This document shows positions 25,958-39,200 of a stretch of DNA of 64,000 nt, piece after piece. Below the pieces are notes generated by a model. It worked only from the letters and a program-made list of their open reading frames with translations. It did not search any database and had not been told where the DNA came from. The translations under genes were made by a program, and so were the position numbers. The stretch is from Lithospermum erythrorhizon (taxonomy: Eukaryota; Streptophyta; Magnoliopsida; Boraginales; Boraginaceae). The DNA lies in NCBI GenBank assembly GCA_019722365.1, contig JADFUC010001892.1, forward strand, positions 124,001-188,000, read 5' to 3'. Each line of letters opens with the position of its first letter. Position 1 is the first letter of the stretch.

Positions 25958-26559
25958 ATGGAATTTAATCGCCTAGAAATACCGATGGGGTCGACTGCTA
26001 TCAACCTATATATCCGAGTCACCATAATGATGGTCGACGCAAAAATAACCTCAAGAACCCAACAGAACCCGACAATTTGATAACAAAGTAAAATAGTTCG
26101 AAACTCAAACGCTTCCATACAGTAGCCTTTAACCATCGCTGCATCATCTAAACAATCCCAAATGCAACCCTTTCAAGAATTCCAAACAAGATACTTCATA
26201 ATATAGTTAATATGTATTTTCAACGCCAAAATAAAATACGTAAATTCGAGTACATAAGAAAACGAGCGAGAATAAAAGCACGATCGCCGGCGATCCTAAC
26301 ACCCGCCGCTTCACCTAACTAAAATCACCGGATACTCACTAAACTCACCGCCTACAAGTGGCACCGGCCAATCAGGTCGGAAGTGGCAATGACAGCCTAG
26401 TGAAAACGTATCACCCTAAAGCGGTAACTTACCACATTCGGGAACGAGATACAAAACAAGAGATAAAGACATACGATGTGAAAGATACGATATATACCTG
26501 TGAAAAGAATGAACTAAGTATTTATACACAATAGTAAGAATCATCATCAATATTTACCC
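25958..26559. other. Unexplained 0.6 kb between E1 and the chromovirus LTR
   Basis: Homology to E1 stops near 25957 and resumes at 34478, while the chromovirus 3' LTR is recognisable only from about 26560. The intervening sequence has no match I can see elsewhere in the window and no coding motif. It may be LTR sequence missing from the other LTR, or a separate insertion. Confidence 0.5.
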
Positions 26560-28471
26560 CGGTATAAGACAATATATAATCAAACAGCAAAACACATAAG
26601 TTCCTCAATACAACAAGAGTAACACAATAACAAGATAACAAAACACCGTAAAACAAGACCATGACATTCCATATTTCTGCACGCTAATGGCTGTAGGATC
26701 CACCCAATGTCAACACAACGCAAGACAACGCATTAATAACGATCCGACATTTATAATGTCGCTGTTCTTCCGGCGGTCACCCACGTAACATAACCTAATA
26801 TCATACTCCTGCTAGCTCACCCTTCAAGCCACCGCCGTAATATCATCTTTTCCCCCCAGCTCACCCTCTCGATCACCCCATCCGCACAAACACACCCCAT
26901 CCGCACAAACGACCACGCGACTCAACATGCCCACATCCCAACATGCGCCAGACCACCTCTATACGAACCAACTAACACCAACAAACAACATCACACCAAC
27001 ATACCAACCACCTACAAAACACAACCCGCATTACCTACTCAAACTACACATGCATAAACAACAAAGCAACAATCAATAATAAACATTCTCTAAATTTAGC
27101 AGCCCATATTATACTCAAGTCAACAATTCCATACGTAACCTAATACTACCATAACGTATCTAACACAACCATCATACACCACCATTTCCACAATTCCACA
27201 AACTACACTAATCGGCTAAGTTCATAACACAAATACATACCACAAATCAATTCTACTATATACTTCACTCAAACGTAAATAATGTTATCAAACGAAATGA
27301 TAATCCTCACCTTGGCTAAGCACTACCTGGGCCGCCGAAAGAAATAATCGATCCGCAGTTATTCCCTGCTCCAGTCTAAACAAAAACAATCGAAAATACA
27401 ATTACTACTTAATTTTTATAAATTATCTTTTAGCAACTTTTAGTACCTATTAAGTTACTTAGGGTGAAATATTACTAGTTAAACTTCAAATCTTATTAAA
27501 CTAAACGCATAAAGTTTTAACTAATCCTAAATCTTAAACTTTTCGCCTCACACTAACCCAAATAATATCAGCTTAAACAATTCTAATCAATCCAATTATT
27601 ATCTTTTCCAACTAATTAAACCTACTTAAATAACCTCTAATCCTAAAAAATTCAACCACACCCAAAAACTAATAAAACTAATTCCAACATATATTCATCC
27701 GACAACCTTTAAACCACAATTTCACCTTTAAACATACCTATATCATTTTAACACATTTTGACCAAGTCAAACCCGAAGTCAACCCAAAAGTCAACCCAAC
27801 TTTTCTAACACTTTTCTACCCCTAGAATCGATTATTATAATCTCATATACTATAATTTCGGCCTGGGGAGTAATAATTATATACTTATATTAACCCAAAA
27901 AATCCAAGTCAAACTAAATTCTAAAGTCAATGTCCCTAAACGTCACAAATTTCTCATCCAAACGCGTAATTTCAACTCAAGAACAACTAATTCAATGCCC
28001 AGGGATCAATTTAAGCAATAAATGTCGAAACCCAAAAGTCAACAAAAGTCAACCTAGTTGAAACTCAAGAAATACACAAAAGTTTCGCCCTTACCTTGAA
28101 TCAAGAGATGATTAAGGAAAACCTCCAACAAATTCAAAGCTCATGGTATTTTTATGGTAAATCTGAGAAAGAAAATCGCGGGGATAAGTATGGGTCTTAC
28201 CGCGGGAAGGGATGGGTTTTCCTTTTTATTTTTTATTTCTATTTTTCGACTTTTAAGGTTTGTGCTGAAAGAATAGTGGAAACGAGCTTATTCGACGCGA
28301 ATTCCAATCGCTTAGCTTCAAGCCGATACCTCTCGATTCAACTTACCTCGCCTATATAACAATTCAAACTTAACATTTATCGTATTACAAAGTATAAAGT
28401 GGTTTCAAATTTTACGTTAATCAATAATCCCACATTTTAATTTATTAATTACTTAGCCATACCTGCTTACA
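26560..28471 (-). repeat. Chromovirus 3' LTR
   Basis: Colinear with 32564-34477: shared blocks include AACACATAAGTTCCTCAATACAACAAG, CACCCCATCCGCACAAACGA, CACCAACATACCAACCAC and ATCTTTTAGCAACTTTTAGTACC. Small indels are frequent between the pair. The lower boundary is estimated from where similarity ends. Short sub-repeats ending in CTCACC recur about every 45 bp near 26.75-26.88 kb. Confidence 0.8.
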
Positions 28472-28488
28472 TTCTACCCACCTAACAA
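28472..28488 (-). promoter_or_regulatory. Chromovirus polypurine tract
   Basis: On the minus strand, TTTTGTTAGGTGGGTAGAA immediately precedes the LTR start TGTAAGCAGG. A purine run abutting TGTAA is the usual plus-strand primer arrangement in Tekay-like elements. Confidence 0.6.
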
Positions 28489-28755
28489 AAAATTTCGCCT
28501 CGAAATTCTCAACTCCGATTCCTGCTGCAAAATAAAATCAAAACAACTATAACCACCTCCAACCTTAGACGAAAAGTCATGCAATCTGTTCCTCATATCC
28601 TCCTCGCGCTCCCACGTGGCTTCCTCTACCCGATGATTCTTCCACAAGACCTTTACTAATTTCACCTCTTTGTTCCTCAACACCTTCTCCTTCTGATCCA
28701 GGATCCTCACCGGTCCTTCCTCATAGGTCAAGTCTACACCCAAGTCATCCCACAA
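28474..28755 (-). pseudogene. Chromovirus chromodomain and end of integrase
   Basis: A frame of 93 residues contains VRILDQKEKVLRNKEVKLVK, then VLWKNHRVEEATWEREEDMR. The V-K-V-L-W-x-N-H-x-x-E-E-A-T-W-E block is the chromodomain found at the C-terminus of Ty3/gypsy chromovirus integrases, where it is thought to steer insertion to particular chromatin. The frame runs on into the polypurine tract, as expected for the end of pol. Confidence 0.85.
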
Positions 28756-28859
28756 CCTCTAAAATACGCGACTCATCCGCACGCATTCCTCAAAGAAGAA
28801 CATGGAAAACGCCGAATCCTTTCTCTCGAATTCTGTGCCAAACTAGGCTACCGCCCCAC

Positions 28860-29960
28860 TTTGTCAAGATTTCAAACGGCCCAATATACCAAGTGACTCC
28901 AACTTCCTCTCTCCAACCTAATTACACCCTTCCATGGAGATATCTTCAAAATACCCTCGGTCACCCACCGAACGAGCACCATCAAACGCCGATCAAGGCA
29001 TTTTCGGGTCTATCCTCAAGGCTGCTCTCAAATGTTTGCTGTATCACCTTTACTCTCTCTATCAAACTTTCCACCAACTCGCACCCATGATCTTCTTTCC
29101 CTACCTCATTCCAAATACATCGGAGTCCTACACCCGGCCATACAAAGCTTCAACGGTGTCATCCTTAACGCTACCAAACTATCGTTATAAGCAAACTCCA
29201 TTTCTAAACTCTTCATCCCAACTACCGCAGAAACTCAAATACAAGCTCAGATCATGTCCTCCAATGTTTGAATCGCTCTCTCGGATAATCCGTCCGTCCG
29301 AGGACGAAACGCAGCATCTAAATCAATTCCTGGCCCCTAACGCCTCCCGAAGCCTCCCCAAAACCTCGTTGAACCTCGCATCCCTATCCCGAACGATACT
29401 CTCCAAAGACTTAATGGCCTCACCCACTGTCCACGTACATCTGGGCCAACTTCTCCCACCCATCTGCTGACTTGATGTTGTGTAGAAATGAGTTGTCTTA
29501 GAGGTTCCGCCCACAAATCACCCAAATCTCCCATCATTTCTTTTCTCTCTGAAGCTGAAGTCCAAACACAAGTGCCACGGTGATCTTCCCACCCCCATTC
29601 GTATTTCCAGAAGGGTTGCAAAGAACCTCATGACGGTTTTATCAATCTGACTTGTTGGCAAATTAAGCACTGCTACAAAATCGCCACTCTCTTCTTCATT
29701 CCCGGCCACCAATAGTTCTCCTTAAATTTCGCACATTTTCAGACTTCCGGGATGCATACATGGATGACAAGCAGCTTCATCCAAAGCATCTCCTTTAGGT
29801 CGGGCAAGTCACACACAACCACCTCGGCCTCCTAATCGGTATCACCATCATCGCCACCGTAGTTTCTCAAAGCCATTCTCCCTTTCGCTTCCCTCAATCG
29901 TGCTCGCACCTTCTCATCTTCCTTTGCATTCTATTTTACCTAGCACATGTCTCAATTTCA
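28860..29960 (-). pseudogene. Chromovirus integrase
   Basis: Minus-strand pieces include ESIVRDRDARFNEVLGRLRE and then ALG near 29325-29400, matching the I-V-S-D-R-D-x-R-F catalytic block with serine changed to arginine. A QMYV-type stretch lies just upstream, and a Y-I-G-P-F-E-I-L stretch near 28880 belongs to the C-terminal part. The pieces lie in different frames, so no full integrase can be translated. Confidence 0.7.
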
Positions 29961-29989
29961 TATAGCCACAAGGATCCATCACCTCTAAC

Positions 29990-30470
29990 CTCAAAGTTTA
30001 TCCCAATCAAGTTTCAACTCACTCTTTTGTTCCTTCGCTTCCTTTTCGGCTTAAAGCATCCACTACTACATTTGCTTTCAGATGACTAATCGCCACATCG
30101 TAGTCACTTAAACTCGGCCCACCTTCATTGTCTCAAATTCGGCCTCTCGTAATATACTTCAAACTCTTATGATCTGTAAATATCCTGCATTTAACCCCAT
30201 ACAAGTAAATTGCCTCCAAATTTTCAAAGTTAAACACCGCGCCACTCCAAATCATGGTAGGATAATTCTTCTCATGATTCTTCAATTGTCGAAGCATGCG
30301 ATTACCTCGATTTCAGATCAATACGCAACCTAATCACTGGCATCACGCATACCACATACCCTCTGCTCGACGGTAGCGCCAACACCGCGCCAGAGTCAAT
30401 CTCCTTCAAACTTCATCAAACAGTGCATCACACTCTTTTGGCCCACAATGGTACACCCTTCCTCGTGAAC
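29990..30470 (-). pseudogene. Chromovirus RNase H region
   Basis: Near 30165-30215 the minus strand reads YLYGVKCRIFTDHKSL, the familiar T-D-H-K-S-L block of Ty3/gypsy RNase H. Near 30250-30300 it reads RQLKNHEKNYPT, matching the A-S-R-Q-L-K-x-H-E-x-N-Y-P-T block. Frame breaks separate them. Confidence 0.7.
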
Positions 30471-30479
30471 TTATCATCG

Positions 30480-31350
30480 GAGCAAATGCATTAACTAAAA
30501 GCATTTTTGAATTGCCCTGTAATACTTGGCTAACCAAAGAAGCTTCCTCACTTCACCACACTCAGAGGCCTCTCCCAATTCATCACCGCTTCCACTTTTG
30601 TGGTCCACCAACAACCTCGCCCGAGATAACATGACCTATGAATTGTACCTTTCCCAACTCAAAATTCACACTTTAAAAAAATTTTATGCGTGCATAACTT
30701 GTTTACCCGTAAGATTTCCAATACTTTCCTCAAATGCTCGTCATGTTCCAACTCACTCCTAGAATAGATCAAGATGTCATCAATAAATACAACCACAAAC
30801 TTATCCAAGAACTCACGAAAAACACGGTTCATCAGGTCCATGAAAGCTGCTGGGGCATTTGTCAAACCAAACGGCATCACCAAGAACTCATGTTGTCTCA
30901 GATTCTGCTCGAAAGGCCAATTTTGATATATCGCCTCTCCTTAACTTTGAAGTTGGTCATATCCTAACCTCAAATCAATTTCTAAAAAGACTTTGCATCC
31001 CCGCTGATCGAAAGGTCATCAACTGGCAACAAAAATCGATTTTTAATTGCTCTGCAATCACAAAGCCCAGAATCAATAAAGCCGATTTCACCCATCCCCG
31101 CTGATCTAAGAACCTCACTGTCGAAAGTGCCGATTTTAATCACAATCAAATACAAAGCCTCATCGCTCCATCCTTCTTCTTAACGACCACCGAGCATCCC
31201 AAGGAGAATAACTCGGCTCGATAAACCCCTTCTCTAACAACTCCCCGCAATCGTGGTTCAACTCCTTCAACTCGCTGGAGCCATTCCTGCACGCCATGTA
31301 TATCGGGAGCCGCCTCGTACCATCAGCCGATCGAAAAATTCAATCTCTAT
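30480..31350 (-). pseudogene. Chromovirus reverse transcriptase
   Basis: The clearest coding piece is 30659-30883, 74 residues: [20 protein letters not shown], then [24 protein letters not shown] holds the two catalytic aspartates of the polymerase and M-P-F-G-L-x-N-A-P-A-x-F is the conserved block before it. Upstream sequence to about 31.35 kb continues the domain but is interrupted by indels. This piece fixes the minus-strand orientation of the element. Confidence 0.85.
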
Positions 31351-31585
31351 TCGAGTGTAGTCCCCATTAAATCTTCTGGAACACATCCTCAAATCCTCCT
31401 CTCACAATCATTACATTTTCAAGCTTAGGCTCATCTTCTTCAAACTGCTATATAACCCAATACCCAATACATCCCTTGCTCAATAACTTACGAGCTTCTA
31501 ACACCGGTGATCAAATAAGATTTAAAACTCTCCTATCCGCGATAACTCGTAATTCAGCCTATCCCAAGCTAGTAACACAATCTCC

Positions 31586-31855
31586 TTACAGTGACAATTT
31601 ATTACAATGGTGCTTCCCCAACCAATGCATTCCCAAAATCAAGTCAAAATCCACTAACTCAAAGGGTAATAGATCCACTTCTAATACATGATTATAAACA
31701 CTTAAGGGACAATTTTTATAAACCTCAATTACCTCAACCGACCACCCCACCGGTGTCATTATTATTAAAGGTACTCTCAGATGTTCGTAACTCAAAGATA
31801 GCCTTCTAGCAACGTTCAGAGATATAAAAGAGTGTGTGGCTCTAGAATCAAACAA
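31586..31855 (-). pseudogene. Chromovirus aspartic protease
   Basis: A frame of 89 residues starts MFDSRATHSFISLNVARRL and ends near FDLILGMHWLGKHHC. In the family the active-site triad is D-S/T-G and the later block is I-L-G-M-D-W-L. Here the glycine is arginine (DSR) and the aspartate of MDWL is histidine. It normally cleaves the gag-pol polyprotein; as written it is unlikely to be active. Confidence 0.8.
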
Positions 31856-31859
31856 TACG

Positions 31860-32563
31860 CGAGCATCAAGACCATGTAAAGATAGGGAAAATTGGGCTAC
31901 TCATTCTCGGAATATCCCGTGCCTCCCCGTCAAGGTGATCGCATTGGATTTGCCCTCTCGGCCAAGGCTAAACTCCACTCATATCAAGCATTTGCCCCAC
32001 CCGCCGGTCTACCATCAACCTCGACCTTGGCTCGTCAGTCTCCAAACCGGCCCACCTCGACTACCCTGAATCCACCTCTCTCAAACTGTCGAACCGAAGT
32101 GGTTGCCACCGGTACCACATACGAAAGACACACATTCGTAAAATACCGTCGCCGACATTGGTAACACATTTCCTCCGGGTGTCGACAATTTCTCGCCTCA
32201 GGCTCACTCGCCCACACTGTAACACCAACATGCACATCCGCCGGAACAATTGTAAATACCACCGAAAATCACTCATTCTAGAGCGCGAGACGCCGAGAAA
32301 TCCCATGAAAATTTGGCCGAATGCTAGGTGTACCTAAAATCTGATCTGCCCCTCATGTGTCGGGCCGGAAAGTTCTCTCAAAACCCCTCGGCCGGGTACG
32401 GCCCCAGTCTGGGCCACATCGCACCTCTCTTTTCACCTCTAGCTTCTGCTATGTCCCTCTCTCCACCTCAACTGCGTGAAACCGCCGTTGGGGCAAACAA
32501 GGACAGTCTCTCACGAATCAGAGTCTCAACCCCCTATTAAAAACCCGCGACCTTCCCTCGCAT
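31860..32563 (-). pseudogene. Chromovirus gag remnant
   Basis: Only about 700 bp separate the protease from the 5' LTR, short for a gag gene. Near 32160 the minus strand reads CYQCRRRYFTNVC, a zinc knuckle (C-x2-C-x4-H-x4-C in the family) with the histidine lost and spacing shifted. The rest of the nucleocapsid and capsid is not readable. A primer-binding site next to the LTR was not found. Confidence 0.55.
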
Positions 32564-34477
32564 GTCATAAGGCAATCAAGTTAGCAAAACACATAAGTTC
32601 CTCAATACAACAAGTATAACACAATAACAAAGATAATGTAACAATTTAAAACAAAGCACTATGACATTATCAACATTTCAAAGCACGACATCCAACTCAA
32701 TGTCAACAATAACGCAAGCATAATGCACACACACCGATCCGACATTTATATAATGTCATGTTCTTTCTCTCAAGTGGCTCACCCACGAATATAACCTAAT
32801 ATCATATACTTTTTTCCCGGCGGTGCTCACCGCCACCCAATGTAATATCATATCTTTTCCCTCGGCAGTCACCCTTCGATCACCCCATCCACAAACACAC
32901 CCCATCCGCACAAACGAATTCTACGCGACTTCAACATGCCCACATCCCAACATGGGCGCGAATTCACTCTCTATATGAAACCAACCACGACCAACAAACA
33001 ACATCACACCAACATACCAACCACGACAAACACAACCTACATTTCACCCACTCAACCACATTACAGCAACTATAACAACCCAGGTAGAACAACAAAGCAA
33101 CAGTCACACAATACCAATGAAAGGAAATGTATAATATACTCAACAATAATTCCTATTAGTTTAACTTACTACCATAACGATCTTAACACAACTATCATAC
33201 AACTCAACATTTCACAATTCCACAACCACACTAATGCATAAGTTCATAACACAAATACATATTAGCTCACAAAATCAATTTACCATACTTCACTCAAACG
33301 TGAATAATGTTATCAAACGAGCGATAACCCCACCTTGGCTAAGCACTAATTAGCGCCCGAAAGTTAGCCAATCGACATGTTTATTCCCGTTCCGAGTCTA
33401 AACAAAACACCGAAAGTACAATTACTACTAATTTTGTTATAAATTATCTTTTAGCAACTTTTAGTACCCATTAGCCACTTTAGGTGAAATATTACTAGTT
33501 AAACTTCAACGATAAACTAAACGACAAAGTTTCAACTAATCCTAAATCTTAAACTTTCGGCCCTCACACTAACCCAAATACTAACACCTTAAACAATTCT
33601 AATCAATCCCAATTATTAACTTTTCCAACTAATTAAACTCATTTCTAACAACCTCTAATCCCAAAAAATCCAACTAATAATTCAAACCATTAGAAACTAA
33701 TTCCAACATATATTCATCCCACAACCTTTAAACCACAATTTCACCTCTAAAATCAAACCCGAAGTCAACCCAAAAGTCAACCCAACTTTTCCAACACTTT
33801 TCTACCCCTAAAATCAATTATTATAATCTCATATACTATAATTTCATCCTAGATAATAATTATATACGATATTAACCCCAAAATCCAAGTCAAACTAAAT
33901 TTCCAAAAGTCAACGTCCCTAAACGCTCACAAATTTCTATCCAAACGCTGTAATTTTAACCTTAAGAACAACTAATTCAAAGCCTGGGCAATCAATTTAA
34001 TCAATAAAAGTCGAAAACCCAAAGTCAACAAAAGTCAACCTAGTCGTGAAACCTTAAATACGTGTAAAAGTTTCCTTGGTTTTTGCACTGACCGAAGAGA
34101 TGACGTGAACTTCAAGAATTTCCAAAATTCAAAGTTACATTTGTTTATAAATTCCAGAATCTAAAATCAGTTTATGCAGTGGGTTCAAGCCATGTGGAAG
34201 CTGGAGATGGGTTTTTCCTTTTTGTTTTGATTTTGTTTTTGTTTTATTTTTCCAGTCTTAAGGTCATTGGTGCTGAAAGAATAGTGGGAAACGAAGCTAT
34301 TCGATGCGAATTGAATCGCTTTAGTTCAAGTCGATACCTCGATTCAACTTTACCTCGCCTATAAATACCCAAACTTACATTTATCGCATATTAAAGTAGG
34401 CAAAGTGGTTTCAATTTACGTTATCAATTTAATAATCCCACATTTAATATATTAATTACGAAGTCACTGTTTTTACA
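32564..34477 (-). repeat. Chromovirus 5' LTR
   Basis: Paired with 26560-28471. Its plus-strand low end reads TGTCATAAGGCAATC and its high end complements a TGTAA start at 34477. The pair is not identical: indels of 1-10 bases are scattered throughout, including a block missing near 33750 (the text between TCACC and GAAGTCAACCC is shorter than in the other LTR). Confidence 0.8.
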
Positions 34478-35326
34478 TATTTAACATATTTTATTTTCAT
34501 TTCATTTAATATATATGACATAAGCCGCGATTTATTTAATGCTTTTTGCCTATATATATTGTTATGGAAATGCAGCGAGGTATTTAGATGTTTAATTCGC
34601 CATTTATTTATTTACTAGTCCACAGATTGAACGCCAGAACCACCGAGTCGCATTTCTTTTTATTTCAGATTCATTTACCCACAAAGACAAGGTTGCCTAA
34701 GCTGTAAGCTGTAATAGTAGTATGTACCATCATGTGCATCAAGATAAGATTGACAAAGACGGCTCTCGAGTAACTCAAGTTTCAAGGAACCGGGCACACA
34801 AAGACTTTCACTTCAAAGTGTCAGGTAATAGGATCTCTATGTCAAGTATTTCACTTGTTGTTGACGAATAGTCCCAGTAGTCATATCTATATTCTAAACG
34901 TGTGTTATTTATTTATTTTTCATGTCACAGACGTTAGTTTCTCGAATACGTGCTATCTATGTAATGTTAAATAAAGTTAAATAACACACCACCAATTAAA
35001 ATTCTAAGCAACGTATCACGCCAATTTTAAAGTCAGAAATTGGGTTACATCATCTAGGTAATACCGCGACGTAAGGTGTGTTACGCTTTTACTTGATAAT
35101 GACAACGGATCGCTGCCAGTCGATTTACACTAACTCGATTCAAAATGTATGCAGTGGTCAAGCCAATCCGAGTATAGTAGATCTTTATACCTTGTACATT
35201 TGTGAGATTGGCACGAGTATTATATTTACAATTTATTTTGTAACATGTATTAATTGTTTCAACTACACTGCTTATTTTAAGCTGCATATTTCCATATGCT
35301 TGGGTATATTAAGCTTACCTATTTTA

Positions 35327-36270
35327 TGTTAGAATGTGCATTTAATTTCATTTTAGATAAAACACCAAATTCATACATCCCGAATCCTCAAAATGATATA
35401 TAAATTAATCTAAAAATCATATAATTACTTATGAAGGCCGAGAGTACTTACAGACGCCACTGAAGTCTATCGTCCATTCTTTCACTTAAGCCTCCTTTGA
35501 ATTCCAAATTTGAGCACTTCAAACGTAGCTCAGAATGGTCAAGACACCGCAGGCCAATCCTACACCAGGTTCGTTTAGAACAATATCGACTGAATTGGAT
35601 GATAAAGAAAATGAAATTTTCTTTTCATTCGAGAAGACACCCGCCATTCCTCAAACGGGGTGGAGGCTGTTTCCATCTTTGATGATCAAAAATCATTATT
35701 AATCATTGTTAATGATTAGGTTTAATATATTATTATTATTAAACCTAAAGCCCAACCGAATAGTTAACGAACCACTCAAGTTTAATTAAACCGCTATAAA
35801 ATCAAACACTAACAAGTCATATGTAACTAACAAGTTATTAACTATCAATTAATTCAATTGACTAATTAATTAATTCGGTTCATCCAATTTATATTTTACA
35901 TTATCAATGTAAAAACTTAATTGAGAATATTTAATGATTACAATCAACTCAATTTTACAACGTAGCTTTAATTTCATACATGAAATATAATCCAACGCCA
36001 TCAGACAAGGCTATGGACCTTCTGTGCTCGTATAATAGTAAGTTTGTATAATAATAATAATTGACCAATTACTATTATTAACGACTAATGAGTAAGATCT
36101 AGCAACCTCTCATAACCCCCTTAAATTATCATGAGAACCCGACTAGTAATATACACCACAAGCGTGAATTAAGTTCCAAAGAATCACATTTAACCAACCC
36201 GTAAATGAATCGATACACAATCGTCGCAACGGGTGACAATAAAAGGAATCAATTCTCATTGATTTCAACA
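35327..36270 (-). repeat. Inverted solo LTR of the E1 family with 5-bp target duplication
   Basis: On the plus strand it begins TGTTAGAATGTGC and ends GATTTCAACA, and is flanked on both sides by TTTTA (35322-35326 and 36271-36275). Its reverse complement follows E1 LTR1 from end to end (944 bp against 918). It interrupts E1 internal copy 2 at a point that is continuous in copy 1 (near 17035). TG...CA ends plus matching flanks show a real retrotransposition followed by loss of the internal part. Confidence 0.9.
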
Positions 36271-39200
36271 TTTTATTCACCATTCACTGGGAAAACTAAA
36301 TGCATGACTTTATAATGTGAAATAAAATAAGTTAAGTGAGAAATTGAATGACTTGTCAAACAAAGTGTTACAATGCATCTCATTCAACTATCAGAATCGC
36401 TGTACGCTAATGTAGACAAACTTAAATACCACAAACATTTAAGACGATTCAATCATGTTGATAAGTGCTGCATGAACTTGTCCAAGTGAACAAAGCCGTG
36501 ATTGATTCAAGACACCACCTTGACTCAATCAGCGACGACGCTACACCATGTCATACTGTTTAGCCACCAAACAAGCCTTAAATAATAAATAGCTTAATCT
36601 CTTTTATAACTCGATTGAGAAAACTATCAATGATCTTCAATCTCATGTATCTGCCATCTCACATATTACGCCGATCATCTAGTTTCCTTTTACCACTACT
36701 TAACACGATTCATGAATCGCGAAACAAAGAGATTATGGTATAAAATCAAATAAGCAAAGTTATCTATTCGCTTCACCACTTAAAATGTATTATTTAACAT
36801 GGAACCATATAAGTCAGGGGTTAATGATTCGCCCATTATTTTGAACTCAAAGACAAAAGCAAGGATTTTAAGTAACATTTAGAATCGAAGTTTAGATTTG
36901 ATTAAACCATATCTCAAATAATTGCTGTCAAGCCGCAATGTCTTCAAGCACTACTGTCAGAACACTAGGTTTGACTCATGATTCAATCATGAATATGAGC
37001 CAAGTATGGCAATACTAAAGACGATACAAAGAGTGTTATCGAGCTCTGTAACATAGGCGACTACATTATAAAAGCAATACGCTTTAAATCCTCCATGCAA
37101 GCGGTCGGTATTCTAAACTATTTTCTTTGCACTTGTAAGAGTAGAAATGAAATGTCATGTTTAACATACACGCCTAGGTCGTGATTCTGATTAAGGAAAC
37201 ATTACTCTACCTTCTTTAAAAGAACACCTCGAATAACAAACGATTGAATACTTATGGATAATCAATTAACAAGATTGAGTATAATCTTGAAAGATGAACT
37301 AAGTCAACTCTACTTAGACTAAATGGGAGGTTCACTAGTCTAAATTAAGTTTGTATGTTTGCCATGCCAATTAAAAGATTCGAGTCACTGAACGATACAT
37401 CGTAGCTTATAAGAGTGTTTAAAAGGACCATACGGATACTATCAAGTTCAGTCGGCATCATATAAGTAATATATCATCCGAAGAGACATCATTCTCATCT
37501 TAAAACGCATCTGTTAAGATACGAATAAGGAATTGCTAATGGTTAAAACAAATGACGAAATCCTTCAATTATATACCAAGATAATTTCATTCTAACCTTT
37601 AAACGTGTCATTAGTCAATGATACAAGTAAGGATTGTGTTTAACGTTGTCAAACACAAAGAATGAAATAAATTCACATATTAAGTGTCAAGTACACCTAC
37701 CTTTTAAATTAATTTATTCATATTCAATCATGAGACAACTCAAGAGTCGCTTTTGAGCAAACAAACTTAAACGCCTCAGATAGATAAAGCTAGTATTAAG
37801 GCCACCAGAAGAGACATAATTTAACTCGTATCCAAAGTTGATATTGTCATTTTGTACATAATCAAGAAGCTGGGTATTTATTTCCATCGAATTAGCAATG
37901 TCAAGAATTTAATAGACGTATGAAGTCTTCATTACGAAGACAAATAAGGAAATAAATATGTGACTTAATGTATTCATGGCTTCAGAGAGACACGAATCCA
38001 GATTAGAACGCCTGACATATCGCGAGTATCCACTCGATGCAATTAAAACTAAACGCAGCTGATACAAACGACAACACGAATAAATAATACTCCAATAAAC
38101 GACCAGGTCATTTAAATGAAATAAGATGCGAATACACGGGTTGGTATAAAGCTCTATTTTATCTTCTCGGATGGTGATTCATCGTGAGGCAGCCCATATT
38201 ATATCGCTTTTCTCGACGGTGAATCATCGTAAGTAATAAACGAGTTTCATTAAACAGCAATTAGTCATGAATGAAATAAGAATCATACATTGTCAGAAAC
38301 CAAGATTAAACATATTCATTGGTTGGACTGTGTTCAAGGTGTTTATTTTAAACTTTTCTATCAAGTATATTCCATAAGTTGTAACACGCTGGTCTAAGCA
38401 GTTATCCAAAGAATTGCTTCCATAAGAATGACAACATTTAATTTATTACTGAGACAGATTGAACTCCACATTCAAGCCAAAATATAAAAGAAAGTTTATA
38501 CTACTAGAATCTAGTTACAAAACTTAAGATTGAGTATAATGAATTAAATTTCACTTGATAATTTGATTTAAAAATCAATGTTAATCAAGAGCGATTTAAA
38601 ACCTGAAGTTCCTTAAAGTGCCAGCTTAAGTAACTGTAAATGATGTTTTATACACTATACGTCAAGAAATCTTCCTACAACCTAAAAGGCATGAGTGATT
38701 AGATGCTTGTACATTGTGACCAGCCTAAGTTATATGCTATACATGCCATAATCAATATTATATATATTAAAGGAAGCCACGACATTCGCTGTTAAGTTTA
38801 AGATGTCATTGCTCGAAGCATTGAAATCTATAATAGATTAAATTTATAAATAGACGGATTCTTATTGACAAGGCAACCTTCAAAGAGAGGTCTAATCCCA
38901 CTCAAGTAGTGGCCTCACATTAACGGTATTTCGTCAAGCCCAAGCCACATTAGTAATACGATTCACTCCTACGCCTCGTGTCAAAGTCATTGTGTACACC
39001 ACAACTACGCATACATGGCACGCATTCACGCGATAGGAATTATGTAAGTTTACTAGCAGTTCACGCTGGACCAGAATACGCTGGGTAGTAACTTTAAGGG
39101 AATAGGTAACTATAGCTATAATGGAACGGATCAAATATTTATCTTCACTTGTAACTGAACGCGAGCAAGAGCATTATGGACACCGTAATATAATAAAGGC

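Larger units (their letters stand above)
26560..34477 (-). mobile_element. Chromodomain Ty3/gypsy retrotransposon (Tekay-like)
   Basis: Two LTRs of about 1.9 kb in the same orientation flank a 4.1-kb internal region. Reading from high to low coordinates it encodes remnants of gag, protease, reverse transcriptase, RNase H, integrase and a chromodomain. The LTR starts (minus strand) are TGTAA at 34477 and TGTAAGCAGG at 28471. The purine-rich GGTGGGTAGAA lies directly before the latter. The element splits E1 internal copy 2 (E1 stops at 25957 and resumes at 34478). Right-hand flank TATTT is a candidate target duplication; the left flank is uncertain. A terminal chromodomain and pol order place it among chromoviruses, Tekay/Del-like by inference. 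Confidence 0.85.
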
